This document shows, piece by piece, positions 1 through 8,644 of a stretch of 36,677 nucleotides of DNA; position 1 is the stretch's first letter, and the number at the start of each line of letters is the position of its first letter. The position numbers and the translations under genes are program-made. Origin of the DNA: Euryarchaeota archaeon UBA443 (GTDB lineage: Archaea > Thermoplasmatota > Poseidoniia > Poseidoniales > Poseidoniaceae); contig DAKS01000034.1 of the NCBI GenBank assembly GCA_002499195.1, positions 1-36,677 of the forward strand, in the 5' to 3' direction. Below the pieces are notes generated by a model. It ran no database searches. It was not told the DNA's origin and saw only the letters and a list, made by a program, of their open reading frames with translations.

Positions 1-1
1 T

Positions 2-394
2 TTGATTGGCCAGTTGACAATGCCTGTTTCCGAAGTTGCGCTTGTATTACAACACCATATTCAGGGGTTGTTAGGTTCTTTGAATGATTATGTTTCCAAA
101 ACAGATGCTACAATTAGTGATCGAGTTGCTCATCCATGGCCGATTGAATCAATGGCAGAAATAAACGAAAGCTCCGTTTCATTCGATGTCGAAAAAGTGC
201 TGAAAATTGTTGATCAAGATAGGATGGATATTCTATCAACACTCATTCGTGTGACACTTGTTGAGATGGAGATGGATTTGGTTGAAGCAATCTTAGCATT
301 GCGAGCATGGGAACAACTAGTTCGACAACAGCTTGCAGAAGCAACGGGACCTGGCCAGTTGTTCTCTCCACTCGAACTTCCCGATGAATGGTAA
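2..394 (+). CDS. Hypothetical helical protein (5' partial)
   Basis: The frame is open from the left edge of the window to a TAA at 392-394, so the true start probably lies outside; the TTG at position 2 is only the first possible codon here. The visible 130 residues look helical. The C-terminal half is an acidic, leucine-rich amphipathic stretch, followed by a short tail ending in Asp-Glu-Trp. There is no signal peptide, cysteine motif or family signature that I recognise. The next gene's ATG at 430 follows 35 nt later on the same strand, so the two could be cotranscribed. Function is unknown. I accept it as coding because no competing frame in the region is convincing and the protein composition looks natural. 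Confidence 0.55.
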   Translation: MIGQLTMPVSEVALVLQHHIQGLLGSLNDYVSKTDATISDRVAHPWPIESMAEINESSVSFDVEKVLKIVDQDRMDILSTLIRVTLVEMEMDLVEAILALRAWEQLVRQQLAEATGPGQLFSPLELPDEW

Positions 395-429
395 GTGAAA
401 TTTTAGAAGAGCGAGGATGTGGCCAGTAT

Positions 430-1218
430 ATGAGCAACAGACGATTGACTGGCTTTTTCCTATCCTGCATGATGCTCTCGATTCCAATGGCTGGTTGTAC
501 GTCCGAGATTGAAGAAATTCTTGGAGAGTCATGGGGTGTACCCGGAGGTTTGGCACTTGCATGTTTACGTGATGATGCTTACAGGGAGTTGGTGATTGAA
601 ATTGATCACGCACCTGGTTACAATCCAGAATCATCAACGGTCAGTCTTTTGAAAGAACGACTTGGACAGGTTTGTGATAAGCCAGACGGTATTCGAATTG
701 AATTGAACGAAGTGGACTTTTCTGAAACGAATACTTGGACTGCGGATAAGGTCCGTGACATTGGTCATGAGACAATGGATTCCTCTCCACAGACATCCGT
801 TCTTCGTTGGCATGTGATTATGCCGGAAGGAAAGTATTCTGATGAGAGCGTTCTTGGCGTAGCGGTTGATGCGTCCACAATCGCTCTATTCTCGGACTCG
901 ATCGACGATGCAACCTCGATATTCAATCCGAGAATCTCTGATGAAGATATCGAGAACAGTGTCATGGTCCATGAGTTTGGACACCTTCTTGGTCTAGTCA
1001 ATCTTGTGTATACATCTCCCGCAGATCATGAGGATTCAGAGCATCCTGGTCATTCAAATAATGAAGACTCAGTCATGTACTGGGCGGTAGAGACCGTGAC
1101 CATCAGCGCTTGGTTCAGTGGTGATTTACCAACTGAATTTGACCAAGATGATCTCGATGATTTAGAAGGAATGAAGTCAGGAGATATTACAACTTCGGAC
1201 CAACTGTGGACTCCTTAG
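430..1218 (+). CDS. Metzincin-like zinc metalloprotease lipoprotein
   Basis: The predicted 262-residue protein has a short basic N-terminus, a hydrophobic stretch and a lipobox (MAGC, Cys23), so it is probably a lipid-anchored extracellular protein. I chose ATG 430 over the in-frame ATG at 388 because it places the signal sequence at the N-terminus. Residues 181-191 read HEFGHLLGLVN, which matches the zinc-binding HExxHxxGxx core of metzincins. Ser-Val-Met-Tyr around Met216 fits the metzincin Met-turn. The usual third ligand (His or Asp) is Asn191 here; a His-rich stretch between the helix and the Met-turn could supply another ligand. By family it should hydrolyse peptide bonds using Zn, but the substrate is unknown. 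The 3' end overlaps the convergent gene by 32 nt. Confidence 0.75.
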   Translation: MSNRRLTGFFLSCMMLSIPMAGCTSEIEEILGESWGVPGGLALACLRDDAYRELVIEIDHAPGYNPESSTVSLLKERLGQVCDKPDGIRIELNEVDFSETNTWTADKVRDIGHETMDSSPQTSVLRWHVIMPEGKYSDESVLGVAVDASTIALFSDSIDDATSIFNPRISDEDIENSVMVHEFGHLLGLVNLVYTSPADHEDSEHPGHSNNEDSVMYWAVETVTISAWFSGDLPTEFDQDDLDDLEGMKSGDITTSDQLWTP

Positions 1219-1540
1219 ATTGTTGTGCATTGGATACGATGACTGTAGCATCTCGCCACGCATCGTAAATCGACCACAGCCAAAGAGGAATGTAAAGGAC
1301 GATTGTTAATGCAAGAGGAATTTGTAGCAATGTCCAATCAAAAGCACGTCGATGCTTTCTGTTGAAATGTTGACCTAGGAACAATCCGGGAATTGCTGCT
1401 AGGAGTGCTGCAAAAATTGGACGAAAAGCCCCCCACATGCCGACGCCGAGAAATATTTCTCGCCAAATTTCAGTGACGAGACGCCACGGCTTTACTTCAG
1501 ATTGACCTGTTGAAGTCATACGCCTCATGTGTTGGTTCAT
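1187..1540 (-). CDS. Small membrane protein of unknown function
   Basis: This is a 117-residue protein from ATG 1540; an in-frame TTG at 1555 and further ATGs at 1528 and 1519 are alternatives. It has a polar, basic N-terminus and two clear hydrophobic segments (about residues 35-57 and 72-95), separated by a basic stretch rich in Arg, Lys and His. The hydrophobic part resembles small two-helix membrane proteins of the TM2 type, but I do not see a diagnostic motif. It converges on the metalloprotease gene with a 32-nt overlap of coding ends, and diverges from the peptidase-Nudix gene with about 67 nt between start codons. Function is unknown. Confidence 0.6.
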   Translation of the reverse strand: MNQHMRRMTSTGQSEVKPWRLVTEIWREIFLGVGMWGAFRPIFAALLAAIPGLFLGQHFNRKHRRAFDWTLLQIPLALTIVLYIPLWLWSIYDAWRDATVIVSNAQQSKESTVGPKL

Positions 1541-1607
1541 CTTTTGGTTTGTCAATCTGTTGCCAATTTGTCAGCAAAATCAAGAACATTCAACTCTAGG
1601 GTACATC

Positions 1608-2591
1608 ATGCCACGAGTTCTTCTAACAGGGTTTGGCCCCTTTGGAGATCATGATGTGAATCCAACTGAGACAATTGTTGATTCGTTTCCATCATTAATT
1701 CCAATCAAAAATCCATTTGGGAGGGGTTCGAGTGAGGTTTCGATTGAAAAACATGTTTTATCTGTTGATGAAGAGGGATCTCGCTGGACTGCAAATGAAT
1801 TGGGAAGCCGAGAATGGGATGCTATACTACATTTGGGTCTTTGTGGAGAATGCATTCGACCTCGCATTGAGGTTCGTGCTCAAGATCTCCTAGATATGCG
1901 AATTCCTGATAATTCTGGTCGACAAGAACAGGGTATTGCTTTGAGTGGAAGTGGAGATCTACACACACCAGTACCTGTCAAGAAATGGAACATTGAGCAA
2001 TGGGATGTGGACATTGAACTATCTCTGGATGCTGGTCAGTATATTTGTAATGAGACCTATTACAGAACTCATGAAGCGCTTAACCAGCATAAATTTGCAA
2101 TACCTTGTCTCTTCCTACATTTGCCTTCAAGCGATCATTTGTCAATTGCGGATGCTATGAAACTCGTTCGCAACATGCTTTCACATATGCTATACAAACC
2201 ATCGATTCAAGTTGCGGCAGGAATCTTTCTTTCCGATCAAGGCTTTTTGGCAATGAAAAGGGGAGAAAATGAACCAAAAGCAGGGAAATGGGAATTTCCT
2301 GGAGGTACAATTGAAGTGAATGAGACTCCAGAAGACGCCCTATTGAGAGAACTCAATGAAGAGTTGTCCATTGATGCAAACATAATCAAGAAAGCAGGAG
2401 TGTGGCAGCACAATTATCCCTTCCTTCATGTTGAAATTCATGGCTTCCTAGTCGAGTCATCCAATCTTGAAAATTTACAACTCAGCGTCCACAGTGAAAT
2501 GAAATGGATTTCTTCGGAAGTTGACCTAAATCTTGATTGGTTAGAAGCTGACATACCGATCGTACAAGATATACTCAAGCAACATTATTGA
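1608..2591 (+). CDS. Pyroglutamyl peptidase (C15) fused to a Nudix hydrolase
   Basis: Residues 1 to about 190 match pyrrolidone-carboxylate peptidase, which removes N-terminal pyroglutamate from peptides. The N-terminal motif LLTGFGPFG is present. The expected catalytic triad is visible: Glu88 in the RIEVRAQD stretch, Cys147 in QYICNETYY and His171 in FLHLP, close to the family positions 81/144/168. Residues about 195-327 form a MutT-like Nudix domain. Its Nudix box (233-255) has Gly233, Glu239, Arg247-Glu248 and Glu251-Glu252; the usual Gly near its end is Ser. C15 enzymes are usually single-domain proteins of about 200-220 residues, so the fusion is unusual. ATG 1608 gives the expected N-terminus. 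The stop overlaps the convergent UPF0201 gene by 7 nt. The Nudix substrate cannot be told from sequence. Confidence 0.88.
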   Translation: MPRVLLTGFGPFGDHDVNPTETIVDSFPSLIPIKNPFGRGSSEVSIEKHVLSVDEEGSRWTANELGSREWDAILHLGLCGECIRPRIEVRAQDLLDMRIPDNSGRQEQGIALSGSGDLHTPVPVKKWNIEQWDVDIELSLDAGQYICNETYYRTHEALNQHKFAIPCLFLHLPSSDHLSIADAMKLVRNMLSHMLYKPSIQVAAGIFLSDQGFLAMKRGENEPKAGKWEFPGGTIEVNETPEDALLRELNEELSIDANIIKKAGVWQHNYPFLHVEIHGFLVESSNLENLQLSVHSEMKWISSEVDLNLDWLEADIPIVQDILKQHY

Positions 2592-3097
2592 TGCCATGTG
2601 GATGCTTCTCCAGTTGCATCCATTGCAACCTCATCATGTAATTGTCTTGGAATATGTTGTCGCCCCGAATGCCACGTACATGCTTCGATCCAATCGGATA
2701 AACCCACTCCTTTGAGATGAATTTCAAAACATCCTCCGAGCGGCATATCATCGAAAACAAAAGCGATTTTCCCTGCGAATGCAGCCAACCGAGAAATTCT
2801 AAATATGGTTTGATTTTCCTGGATATTTTGACCCATTGCATCCATCGCAGTGTCAAGAATGGCCTGTTTCCTTAATATCTCAAGAAACACCTCGAAGGAG
2901 AGGTGATCACATACGATCTCAGCCAGTTGTTTACTCGGGAATGTTTCCGCTTCAAATTCTTCAACGATTGCATCAGGAAACAGAGAATGAATGGCAGTTA
3001 CAACATTCTTGACGTCATCACCTGGACGTAGTTCTGTACGTAGAGAAATCTCGATACCCTCGTCTCGTCCGTTGTAAGCCAACGGTTTCAGGTCCAT
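2585..3097 (-). CDS. UPF0201 family RNA-binding protein
   Basis: This 170-residue protein matches the archaeal UPF0201 family. It starts with a beta strand and a 'RPGDDVKNVVTAIHSLFPDA' segment. It then has the family hallmark of Arg-x-x-x-Ile-Leu-Asp-Thr-Ala, a Thr-x-Phe-x-Ile strand leading into Ala-Ala-Phe-Ala-Gly-Lys, and the PLGG...FEIHL stretch. The fold is related to the ribosomal L5 fold and family members are annotated as RNA-binding, but the cellular role is not established. ATG 3097 fits the family start; the frame runs upstream but that part resembles nothing in the family. The C-terminal tail after Trp-Ile-Glu-Ala-Cys-Thr-Trp is longer than usual. It is divergent from the glycosyltransferase, with 79 nt between start codons. 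Confidence 0.82.
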   Translation of the reverse strand: MDLKPLAYNGRDEGIEISLRTELRPGDDVKNVVTAIHSLFPDAIVEEFEAETFPSKQLAEIVCDHLSFEVFLEILRKQAILDTAMDAMGQNIQENQTIFRISRLAAFAGKIAFVFDDMPLGGCFEIHLKGVGLSDWIEACTWHSGRQHIPRQLHDEVAMDATGEASTWHQ

Positions 3098-3176
3098 AGG
3101 CTTAGCAAGGAGAAACCGCTTTTGAACCTGCTTGTGAATGTGAAGTATCAAAACAGATTTGCAACAGAGCCATACA

Positions 3177-4199
3177 ATGCGAACATCGGATCCTTGGTTG
3201 GCAACGGTTATTCCCGTTCTCAATGAGGAGGACCACATCGAGGCATGTTTGCAATCCTTACTTCAGCAATCGCTTCCAGCAGAGGAACACATAATCATAG
3301 TACTCGATGGTGGTTCAAGCGATGCAACGAAAGAGATTATACGTACTATTCAGGAAGGATTGAAACCCAATCAGTATCCTGAAATTCATTTGTTCAATAA
3401 TCCTGGTCGCTTCGTACCACATGCACGTAACCTCGCGCTTCAACAACTTCCCAACAGTATCACACACGTCCTTGAATTCAATGGCCATATCGAGGTTGTT
3501 CCAAACCATCTTTTTGAGTTGAAGGCAGCTTGGAATCGATTGGAGAAAGATCATCCTAAACTTGCAGGTCTTGGTTGTCGAGTCGTTGGCAGTGAGTCCG
3601 AACAGGGAATGATTGAATCGGTCATCGATTCGACCTTAACTAGTCCACTTGGCGGGAGTACAGGCCAATTTTCTACTTTCGATGAAGAAGGACCGACTAA
3701 CGTACCAGCCTTTGCTCTACATCGCCGTACAGCACTAGAGGCCATTGGCGGATGGGATGAATCATTCCTAACCAGTCAAGACAGTGATTTGAGTATGCGA
3801 TTGGTGAAGGCAGGATTCACATTGTTCAGAACACCTGATATTGTCGTTAAAATGCGTAGAAGGAACTCCTTCAAATCATGGTTTTTGATGAGCCATCGTT
3901 ACGGATTTTGGAGAACAAAAGTTCTGTTGAAACATCCTCGCCGCTTGGTTCTCCGAGAACTTCTGCCATTGCTTGGTTTAATCGCTACGTCAATTCTGTT
4001 TGTTGTGAATCCTAATGCAGCCATGATTCCAATACTAGCTTATGCGGGAGTTCTTCTTCTTACGGGTCTATCTCATTTCAAAAAAGGTATCAGTCATGTC
4101 GTAGGGGTTCCTTTTTCCCTCATCTTGCTCCATACAGGATTTACACTTGGCCTCATTGATGGATTGCTACGAAAAGGTCGTGCATCTCGTGATCGATGA
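3177..4199 (+). CDS. Family 2 glycosyltransferase, membrane-anchored
   Basis: This 340-residue protein has the GT-A fold signature of family 2 glycosyltransferases: an N-terminal 'VIPVLNEE' strand-loop, the nucleotide-binding DGGSSD at 44-49 and a later Asp-Ser-Asp (202-204) followed by Leu-Ser-Met-Arg-Leu, which is typical of the acceptor-side region. After about residue 260 there are two to three hydrophobic helices, so the catalytic domain is probably held at the cytoplasmic face of the membrane. It should transfer a sugar from an NDP-sugar to a lipid or glycan acceptor, but donor and acceptor cannot be assigned. ATG 3177 was preferred over TTG 3159, because the GT2 fold begins shortly after it. 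The next gene, on the same strand, starts 49 nt after the stop. Confidence 0.87.
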   Translation: MRTSDPWLATVIPVLNEEDHIEACLQSLLQQSLPAEEHIIIVLDGGSSDATKEIIRTIQEGLKPNQYPEIHLFNNPGRFVPHARNLALQQLPNSITHVLEFNGHIEVVPNHLFELKAAWNRLEKDHPKLAGLGCRVVGSESEQGMIESVIDSTLTSPLGGSTGQFSTFDEEGPTNVPAFALHRRTALEAIGGWDESFLTSQDSDLSMRLVKAGFTLFRTPDIVVKMRRRNSFKSWFLMSHRYGFWRTKVLLKHPRRLVLRELLPLLGLIATSILFVVNPNAAMIPILAYAGVLLLTGLSHFKKGISHVVGVPFSLILLHTGFTLGLIDGLLRKGRASRDR

Positions 4200-4248
4200 T
4201 GAAACAACCAAGGCGAATGCATAAGAAGAAAACTACGGAGTCGATGTT

Positions 4249-5160
4249 ATGGCAACGCGACAGGCATCCTCACTCGGACTCTTTGCGTTACCACTCCTCA
4301 TCATGGGCAGTCTCCATATCATCGTCACTCCATTGAGTGATATTCTTGCTCTATCATGGATCTATACGGTGATTTGGTATGCTCTAGGAGTCTTCATCGG
4401 TTACACATTGTTGCGCCGCACCCGTGTTACTAAGGATCATGAATACCGTCGTTCTGAAATTATGAAGAAGATGAAACACGTCTATGATGCTGAAGCAAAA
4501 GGAGTATGGGAACGGGACACTCCGTTACAAACCGATACTCAACTCAACAAGGAGAATCTGAATTCAAAGATCGGTTCATTTGACCGAGAGGAACCAGAGT
4601 TGGAACTTGATCGAGATGATAAATCGGAAATTCAAATGCTTACTGAGCAAGGTTTCGTGCAAAAAGCAACTCGTCGAATGAGTGGTGATGGGGCTGAGAT
4701 GGATGAATCTACTGACTCGACGGTAGGTTCGGTCCGAAGAATAAGTTGGATGGACAAAATCATCGATGGAATCTTCAGTTTGTTTGGAAAAGACAAAGCA
4801 TCTGAGCGAGAGGAACAACGTCTTGCTCGTCTTCGTTCGAATGCTCAACAAACACCTGTAATTGCACAACGCCCTGTCGCTCCGATTAAAGAAACACTGG
4901 CTCCAGCTTCCCGTTCAAATGATGATTTGACTATGACCTCGATGAGTGATGATGGTGGAATAATTTCAACAACATCAATCGAAACACCACCTTTAGAACC
5001 TATCAAGCGAAAAGAGTCGATTGAGGATTTAGCGATGCTGAGTGGTGGTGTTGCCTCTGTTTCGACAGGAGTATTTTCCGGTGGTTGTCCTTCATGCGGT
5101 GCGAGCAATCCTCCTTCGGAGAGATATTGCGAATCGTGCGGTACATCATTGGCGGTCTAA
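4249..5160 (+). CDS. Membrane protein with C-terminal zinc ribbon
   Basis: This is a 303-residue protein. Two hydrophobic segments (about residues 8-29 and 33-55) form a membrane hairpin. A long charged, low-complexity and probably disordered region follows, rich in Ser, Thr, Glu and Asp. It ends in a four-cysteine zinc ribbon with Cys280, Cys283, Cys294 and Cys297 (CPSC...CESCG). Such ribbons are typical of small adaptor domains in archaeal membrane proteins and carry no catalytic prediction. The gene lies between the glycosyltransferase and dnaJ on the same strand. I do not recognise a named family. Most of the chain is predicted to be cytoplasmic because the ribbon should need a reducing environment. 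Confidence 0.75.
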   Translation: MATRQASSLGLFALPLLIMGSLHIIVTPLSDILALSWIYTVIWYALGVFIGYTLLRRTRVTKDHEYRRSEIMKKMKHVYDAEAKGVWERDTPLQTDTQLNKENLNSKIGSFDREEPELELDRDDKSEIQMLTEQGFVQKATRRMSGDGAEMDESTDSTVGSVRRISWMDKIIDGIFSLFGKDKASEREEQRLARLRSNAQQTPVIAQRPVAPIKETLAPASRSNDDLTMTSMSDDGGIISTTSIETPPLEPIKRKESIEDLAMLSGGVASVSTGVFSGGCPSCGASNPPSERYCESCGTSLAV

Positions 5161-5212
5161 TTTCAACGTGAGGTTTTAGTGGAGCGCCTGTTGGCGTGGG
5201 TTAGGTGGAACG

Positions 5213-6340
5213 TTGGCTGACAAACGAGACTACTACGAAGTTCTCGATGTTGATCGTTCAGCAACGGAAAAAGATCTGAAGAATGCTTTCAGACGACTTG
5301 CTAGAAGGTATCATCCTGACCGTAGTGAAGAGCCTGATGCTGAAGAGAAATTCAAAGAAATTCAGGAAGCGTATGCGGTTCTTTCTGATGCTGAGAAGAG
5401 AGCGCATTACGATCGATTCGGTCATGATGGTCCTGCTGGAAACCCATTTGCTGGCTTTTCTAGTGGAGGATTCAATATCAATCTCGAGGATCTTCTTGGA
5501 GGTGATTTCTTCTCCGGATTTTTTGGCGGTGGACGAGGACGTACCCGTGAGCGTAAAGGTTCTGATATTCTCGTTCGTCACAGCATTGAGATGGCTACTG
5601 TTATTACAGGGAGTGAAGAATCAATTGAACTCGATCTTCCTGCTGAATGTGAGACATGCAGTGGCTCTGGAGCAAAGGATGGAAGTACCACTAAATGTAC
5701 AAACTGTCAAGGTCAAGGGCGTGTCAGAGTTCGTCAACAAATAGGTCCATTCGTCAATGAGGTGATTCAAGATTGTCGAGATTGTGGTGGAAGCGGTTCT
5801 ATCATAGAATCGCCTTGCGCCGATTGCTCGGGTCGAGGGCATCGTATCGAAGCTAAAACCATTCGATTCAATGTTCCACCTGGGGCGGAACATGGTACTA
5901 GACTTCGATTGCGCGGTCAAGGACAACCCGCTGATCGTGGTCAAGGCTCGCATGGTGATCTTCTCATCGAAATAGAAGTATTGACACATCCTTGGTTTGA
6001 GAGAAACGGTTCTGATTTGATTATGTCACTGCCACTAGGTTATCCTGATCTCGTCCTTGGAACGAAGGTTACAATCGATCATATTGATGGAAAGAAATTG
6101 GACATTGTTATCCCTGCTAAATCATCTGCAGGCCATACGATCGAAATCAAGAAACGAGGTCTTCCTCACATGAGGAGAAGTGGCCGTGGTGACGTAGTCG
6201 TATTGCTAAAACTCCATGTTCCTGATAAAATTTCAAAGGCGGATAAAAAGCAATTAGAATCGATGAAGTCTATTCTTAACCCAGATGATCAAGTTCAACG
6301 TATTCTTGATGATGCTGCTGAACGAAGAGCGAATGAATGA
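5213..6340 (+). CDS. dnaJ: Chaperone DnaJ (type I Hsp40)
   Basis: This 375-residue co-chaperone stimulates the DnaK ATPase and delivers unfolded clients. The J domain occupies residues 5-70 with His34-Pro35-Asp36. A Gly/Phe-rich linker follows at about 75-115. Then comes the zinc-finger region with four CxxCxGxG repeats starting at Cys146, Cys162, Cys188 and Cys202, and then the C-terminal substrate-binding domains. This is the complete type I layout. The start is TTG 5213, with an AGGTGG purine stretch just upstream; it gives the canonical 'ADKRDYYEVL' N-terminus. No dnaK or grpE lies in this window. The stop codon ends at 6340 and the convergent gene's stop begins at 6341, so nothing separates them. 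Confidence 0.96.
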   Translation: MADKRDYYEVLDVDRSATEKDLKNAFRRLARRYHPDRSEEPDAEEKFKEIQEAYAVLSDAEKRAHYDRFGHDGPAGNPFAGFSSGGFNINLEDLLGGDFFSGFFGGGRGRTRERKGSDILVRHSIEMATVITGSEESIELDLPAECETCSGSGAKDGSTTKCTNCQGQGRVRVRQQIGPFVNEVIQDCRDCGGSGSIIESPCADCSGRGHRIEAKTIRFNVPPGAEHGTRLRLRGQGQPADRGQGSHGDLLIEIEVLTHPWFERNGSDLIMSLPLGYPDLVLGTKVTIDHIDGKKLDIVIPAKSSAGHTIEIKKRGLPHMRRSGRGDVVVLLKLHVPDKISKADKKQLESMKSILNPDDQVQRILDDAAERRANE

Positions 6341-8560
6341 TTATTCCGCTTCAGTAAATCGTGTTAGAGTTGTAGGAATTCGCATTCCGCGCGGAACTCC
6401 TTCAACATGGCCATTGAGTTCAATATCTACTTGTGTTGCATCTCCCGACAAATCGATGGTGAGAAATATCGTAGTTCCCTTGGCAATGGTATCGATGAAT
6501 ACCTCTTCTCCTTGGTGTAAAAGCCGCGGTTCGACATGATCAACGCTCAGTGCTTGGCCATAGGGTGCATCGAATCTAAAAGCAGCTATTCCCCAGGTCT
6601 CATATGCGGTATTTAACCCAACAAGAATAGGCCAATTTCCTAACGATTTTGCTAGACGGGAATCCAAATTCCAAACGGCGATAGATGTACCATCGGTAGT
6701 GTAAGATTGTTCAGGCTTACCCCATGAGGCGATTGCTGATTCCCACGGAAGTGTTGCAACCGTCTGTAAGGAACGTACGAGAGATTTTCTGGTCTTTTCT
6801 GGAGATTCTTTTCCTTCGTCAAGGAGATTTGATAGGAGTTCAAGTCGTTCTTTTATGGCGCCAATTCGAGCAGCATCTCGTCGTGTTTTTCTCATCGAGT
6901 AAAAGAGATACAATGCTGGAAGCATCATGCTTAAGCCAAGAATCCATCTAACTGTTGAGCCCCAGAATTTTGCTTCATCGGATGGTGCAAACCATGGTTC
7001 CTCTCCGATTTCAGTGGTTACTTTTGTGATGGTGATTTCATATCCTGGGGCATCAAGGTCATTACCCCATGTCTGATTTTCAAGAACTGAACCATTAGCG
7101 TGATACAACTTGATGAGGTGCATTCCTGGTCCAACAGTGATGTAGAGATCCATGTCGTAGGTAAACATGTCTGGCGTTAATGTATATTCCTGCAATACTT
7201 CCATGGTTTCTTGATCAAGTTCTTGCACATCGGCAATCAAATCTGGACTTGTGCCATCGATTTCAACATGTAAGCGATGTTCTGAATCGACCCATCCTTC
7301 AACTGAAACAAGGTATTGGTCGGCTACATCCATTGTTGCAAGCGTAAGTTCGCCTTCATATACGATGGTATTTTCAGAGTATAGAATAGGCCAATTTGGT
7401 TCGACTAGACTGGATGGACGATAACCAGGAGCATCCATTGATGTGTTTCCATCAGCAAAACTTTCGATTGTGACATCAACCCAGTGCGCATTGCTTTCAA
7501 TGGTTAGTATTGCCATGGTTGTATTAGGATATGGATATATTCTCTCAACTGTATTTTGCTCGACGGTGACATCAGGCATAGTGACCCAACTATCTCCAAT
7601 TCGAACGGCAAGGCGTGCTGTAACGTCTTCGATGACAGGTGCAAGTTTGACGATGCCAGTGGCATCAAGGGCGAACGCACTCTTCGATGCTACATGGCCG
7701 ATTTGTTCAAATTGGGAGGTGTTATTTTCAACAGCCATCGTTAATTGCGGTTCATGGATTGTACGCTGAAGGGCGTATGCTGAATATTGGGCTGAGGTCG
7801 AGATCTTGACCAAGATGCGTCCGTCCTCTTCGATTTCAAGATAAACAGTATCTTCAATGATGTTTGGATTATTTGCAGTCATGGTTTCAATCACTGACTC
7901 TAGAAGTGATTCTTCAGTTTCAGTTTGCAAGTAGAAATCAAATCTTATCGAATCTGAGGCATGGTGGAGTGTTAGTTCAACTACTTCATCAGCATTGACC
8001 GAAAATCCGTAGTATTCTTCAGCACCTGTTTCCACACCTCCTGCATCAAAACCAAGCGTTGAGTAATCACCTACAAGGATGGTCTTTAGGTTTCCCCGAT
8101 GCATATCGAGACACTGTTCTGGGGCTGAACACCGATATGAATCAACAAGATCAATACTGGTTTGTGGACTTGGACGTTGACTCAAATGGCTTTCATCCTC
8201 GACAACCAGAAATGAAGTCGATACAGTTTCAGCGATGGTTGAACTAATACTGATTTCAACAGTGATCGTTTCTGTTGCTTTGTACGTAACCGTTGAGGAT
8301 GAGATGAGAGTTGTATCTTCTGCCTCAAGTTGTACTTCGCATGAACTACAACCAACATTAACGGAAACAATTGTTCCTTCGTCAACTTCCATCGATTGCT
8401 GATAAACCTCTCCTCCGGATAATGAAATCATCTGTACTCGGTCATCAACGATGAATTCATTCGAGGAATCCTCTGCTTGTGTCATCGGAAGATAAGTAGC
8501 GAGAAGGATAAACAACATGAGAATTGACATCGACCAAGTACGATGCGCCCCATCCTCCAT
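6341..8560 (-). CDS. Large anchored surface protein, type I topology
   Basis: This is a 739-residue protein. A hydrophobic stretch at about 11-26 ends in Thr-Gln-Ala, followed by Glu-Asp-Ser-Ser, which reads as a cleavable signal peptide. Residues 30-535 form an acidic, beta-strand-rich ectodomain without a catalytic motif that I can see; segments resemble the bacterial pre-peptidase C-terminal type of beta sandwich. One membrane helix lies at about 539-556. It is followed by basic residues and a cytoplasmic part of about 180 residues, with a short helical/coiled segment and then a compact mixed domain. It probably acts at the cell envelope, in adhesion, substrate binding or S-layer association, but no function can be assigned. 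Start ATG 8560 is 84 nt from the divergent arcS start. Confidence 0.8.
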   Translation of the reverse strand: MEDGAHRTWSMSILMLFILLATYLPMTQAEDSSNEFIVDDRVQMISLSGGEVYQQSMEVDEGTIVSVNVGCSSCEVQLEAEDTTLISSSTVTYKATETITVEISISSTIAETVSTSFLVVEDESHLSQRPSPQTSIDLVDSYRCSAPEQCLDMHRGNLKTILVGDYSTLGFDAGGVETGAEEYYGFSVNADEVVELTLHHASDSIRFDFYLQTETEESLLESVIETMTANNPNIIEDTVYLEIEEDGRILVKISTSAQYSAYALQRTIHEPQLTMAVENNTSQFEQIGHVASKSAFALDATGIVKLAPVIEDVTARLAVRIGDSWVTMPDVTVEQNTVERIYPYPNTTMAILTIESNAHWVDVTIESFADGNTSMDAPGYRPSSLVEPNWPILYSENTIVYEGELTLATMDVADQYLVSVEGWVDSEHRLHVEIDGTSPDLIADVQELDQETMEVLQEYTLTPDMFTYDMDLYITVGPGMHLIKLYHANGSVLENQTWGNDLDAPGYEITITKVTTEIGEEPWFAPSDEAKFWGSTVRWILGLSMMLPALYLFYSMRKTRRDAARIGAIKERLELLSNLLDEGKESPEKTRKSLVRSLQTVATLPWESAIASWGKPEQSYTTDGTSIAVWNLDSRLAKSLGNWPILVGLNTAYETWGIAAFRFDAPYGQALSVDHVEPRLLHQGEEVFIDTIAKGTTIFLTIDLSGDATQVDIELNGHVEGVPRGMRIPTTLTRFTEAE

Positions 8561-8644
8561 AAATTGGGGTCGAAGCCCAAGTCTTTCAACACTTTCTTTC
8601 TAATCAGTGCCATCTTTGAAAAACAAACCACCTCAGCACAAGAC

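Noticed and set aside
5283..5744. Long plus-strand frame inside dnaJ
   Set aside because: It is a shadow frame of a well-supported dnaJ with unnatural composition.
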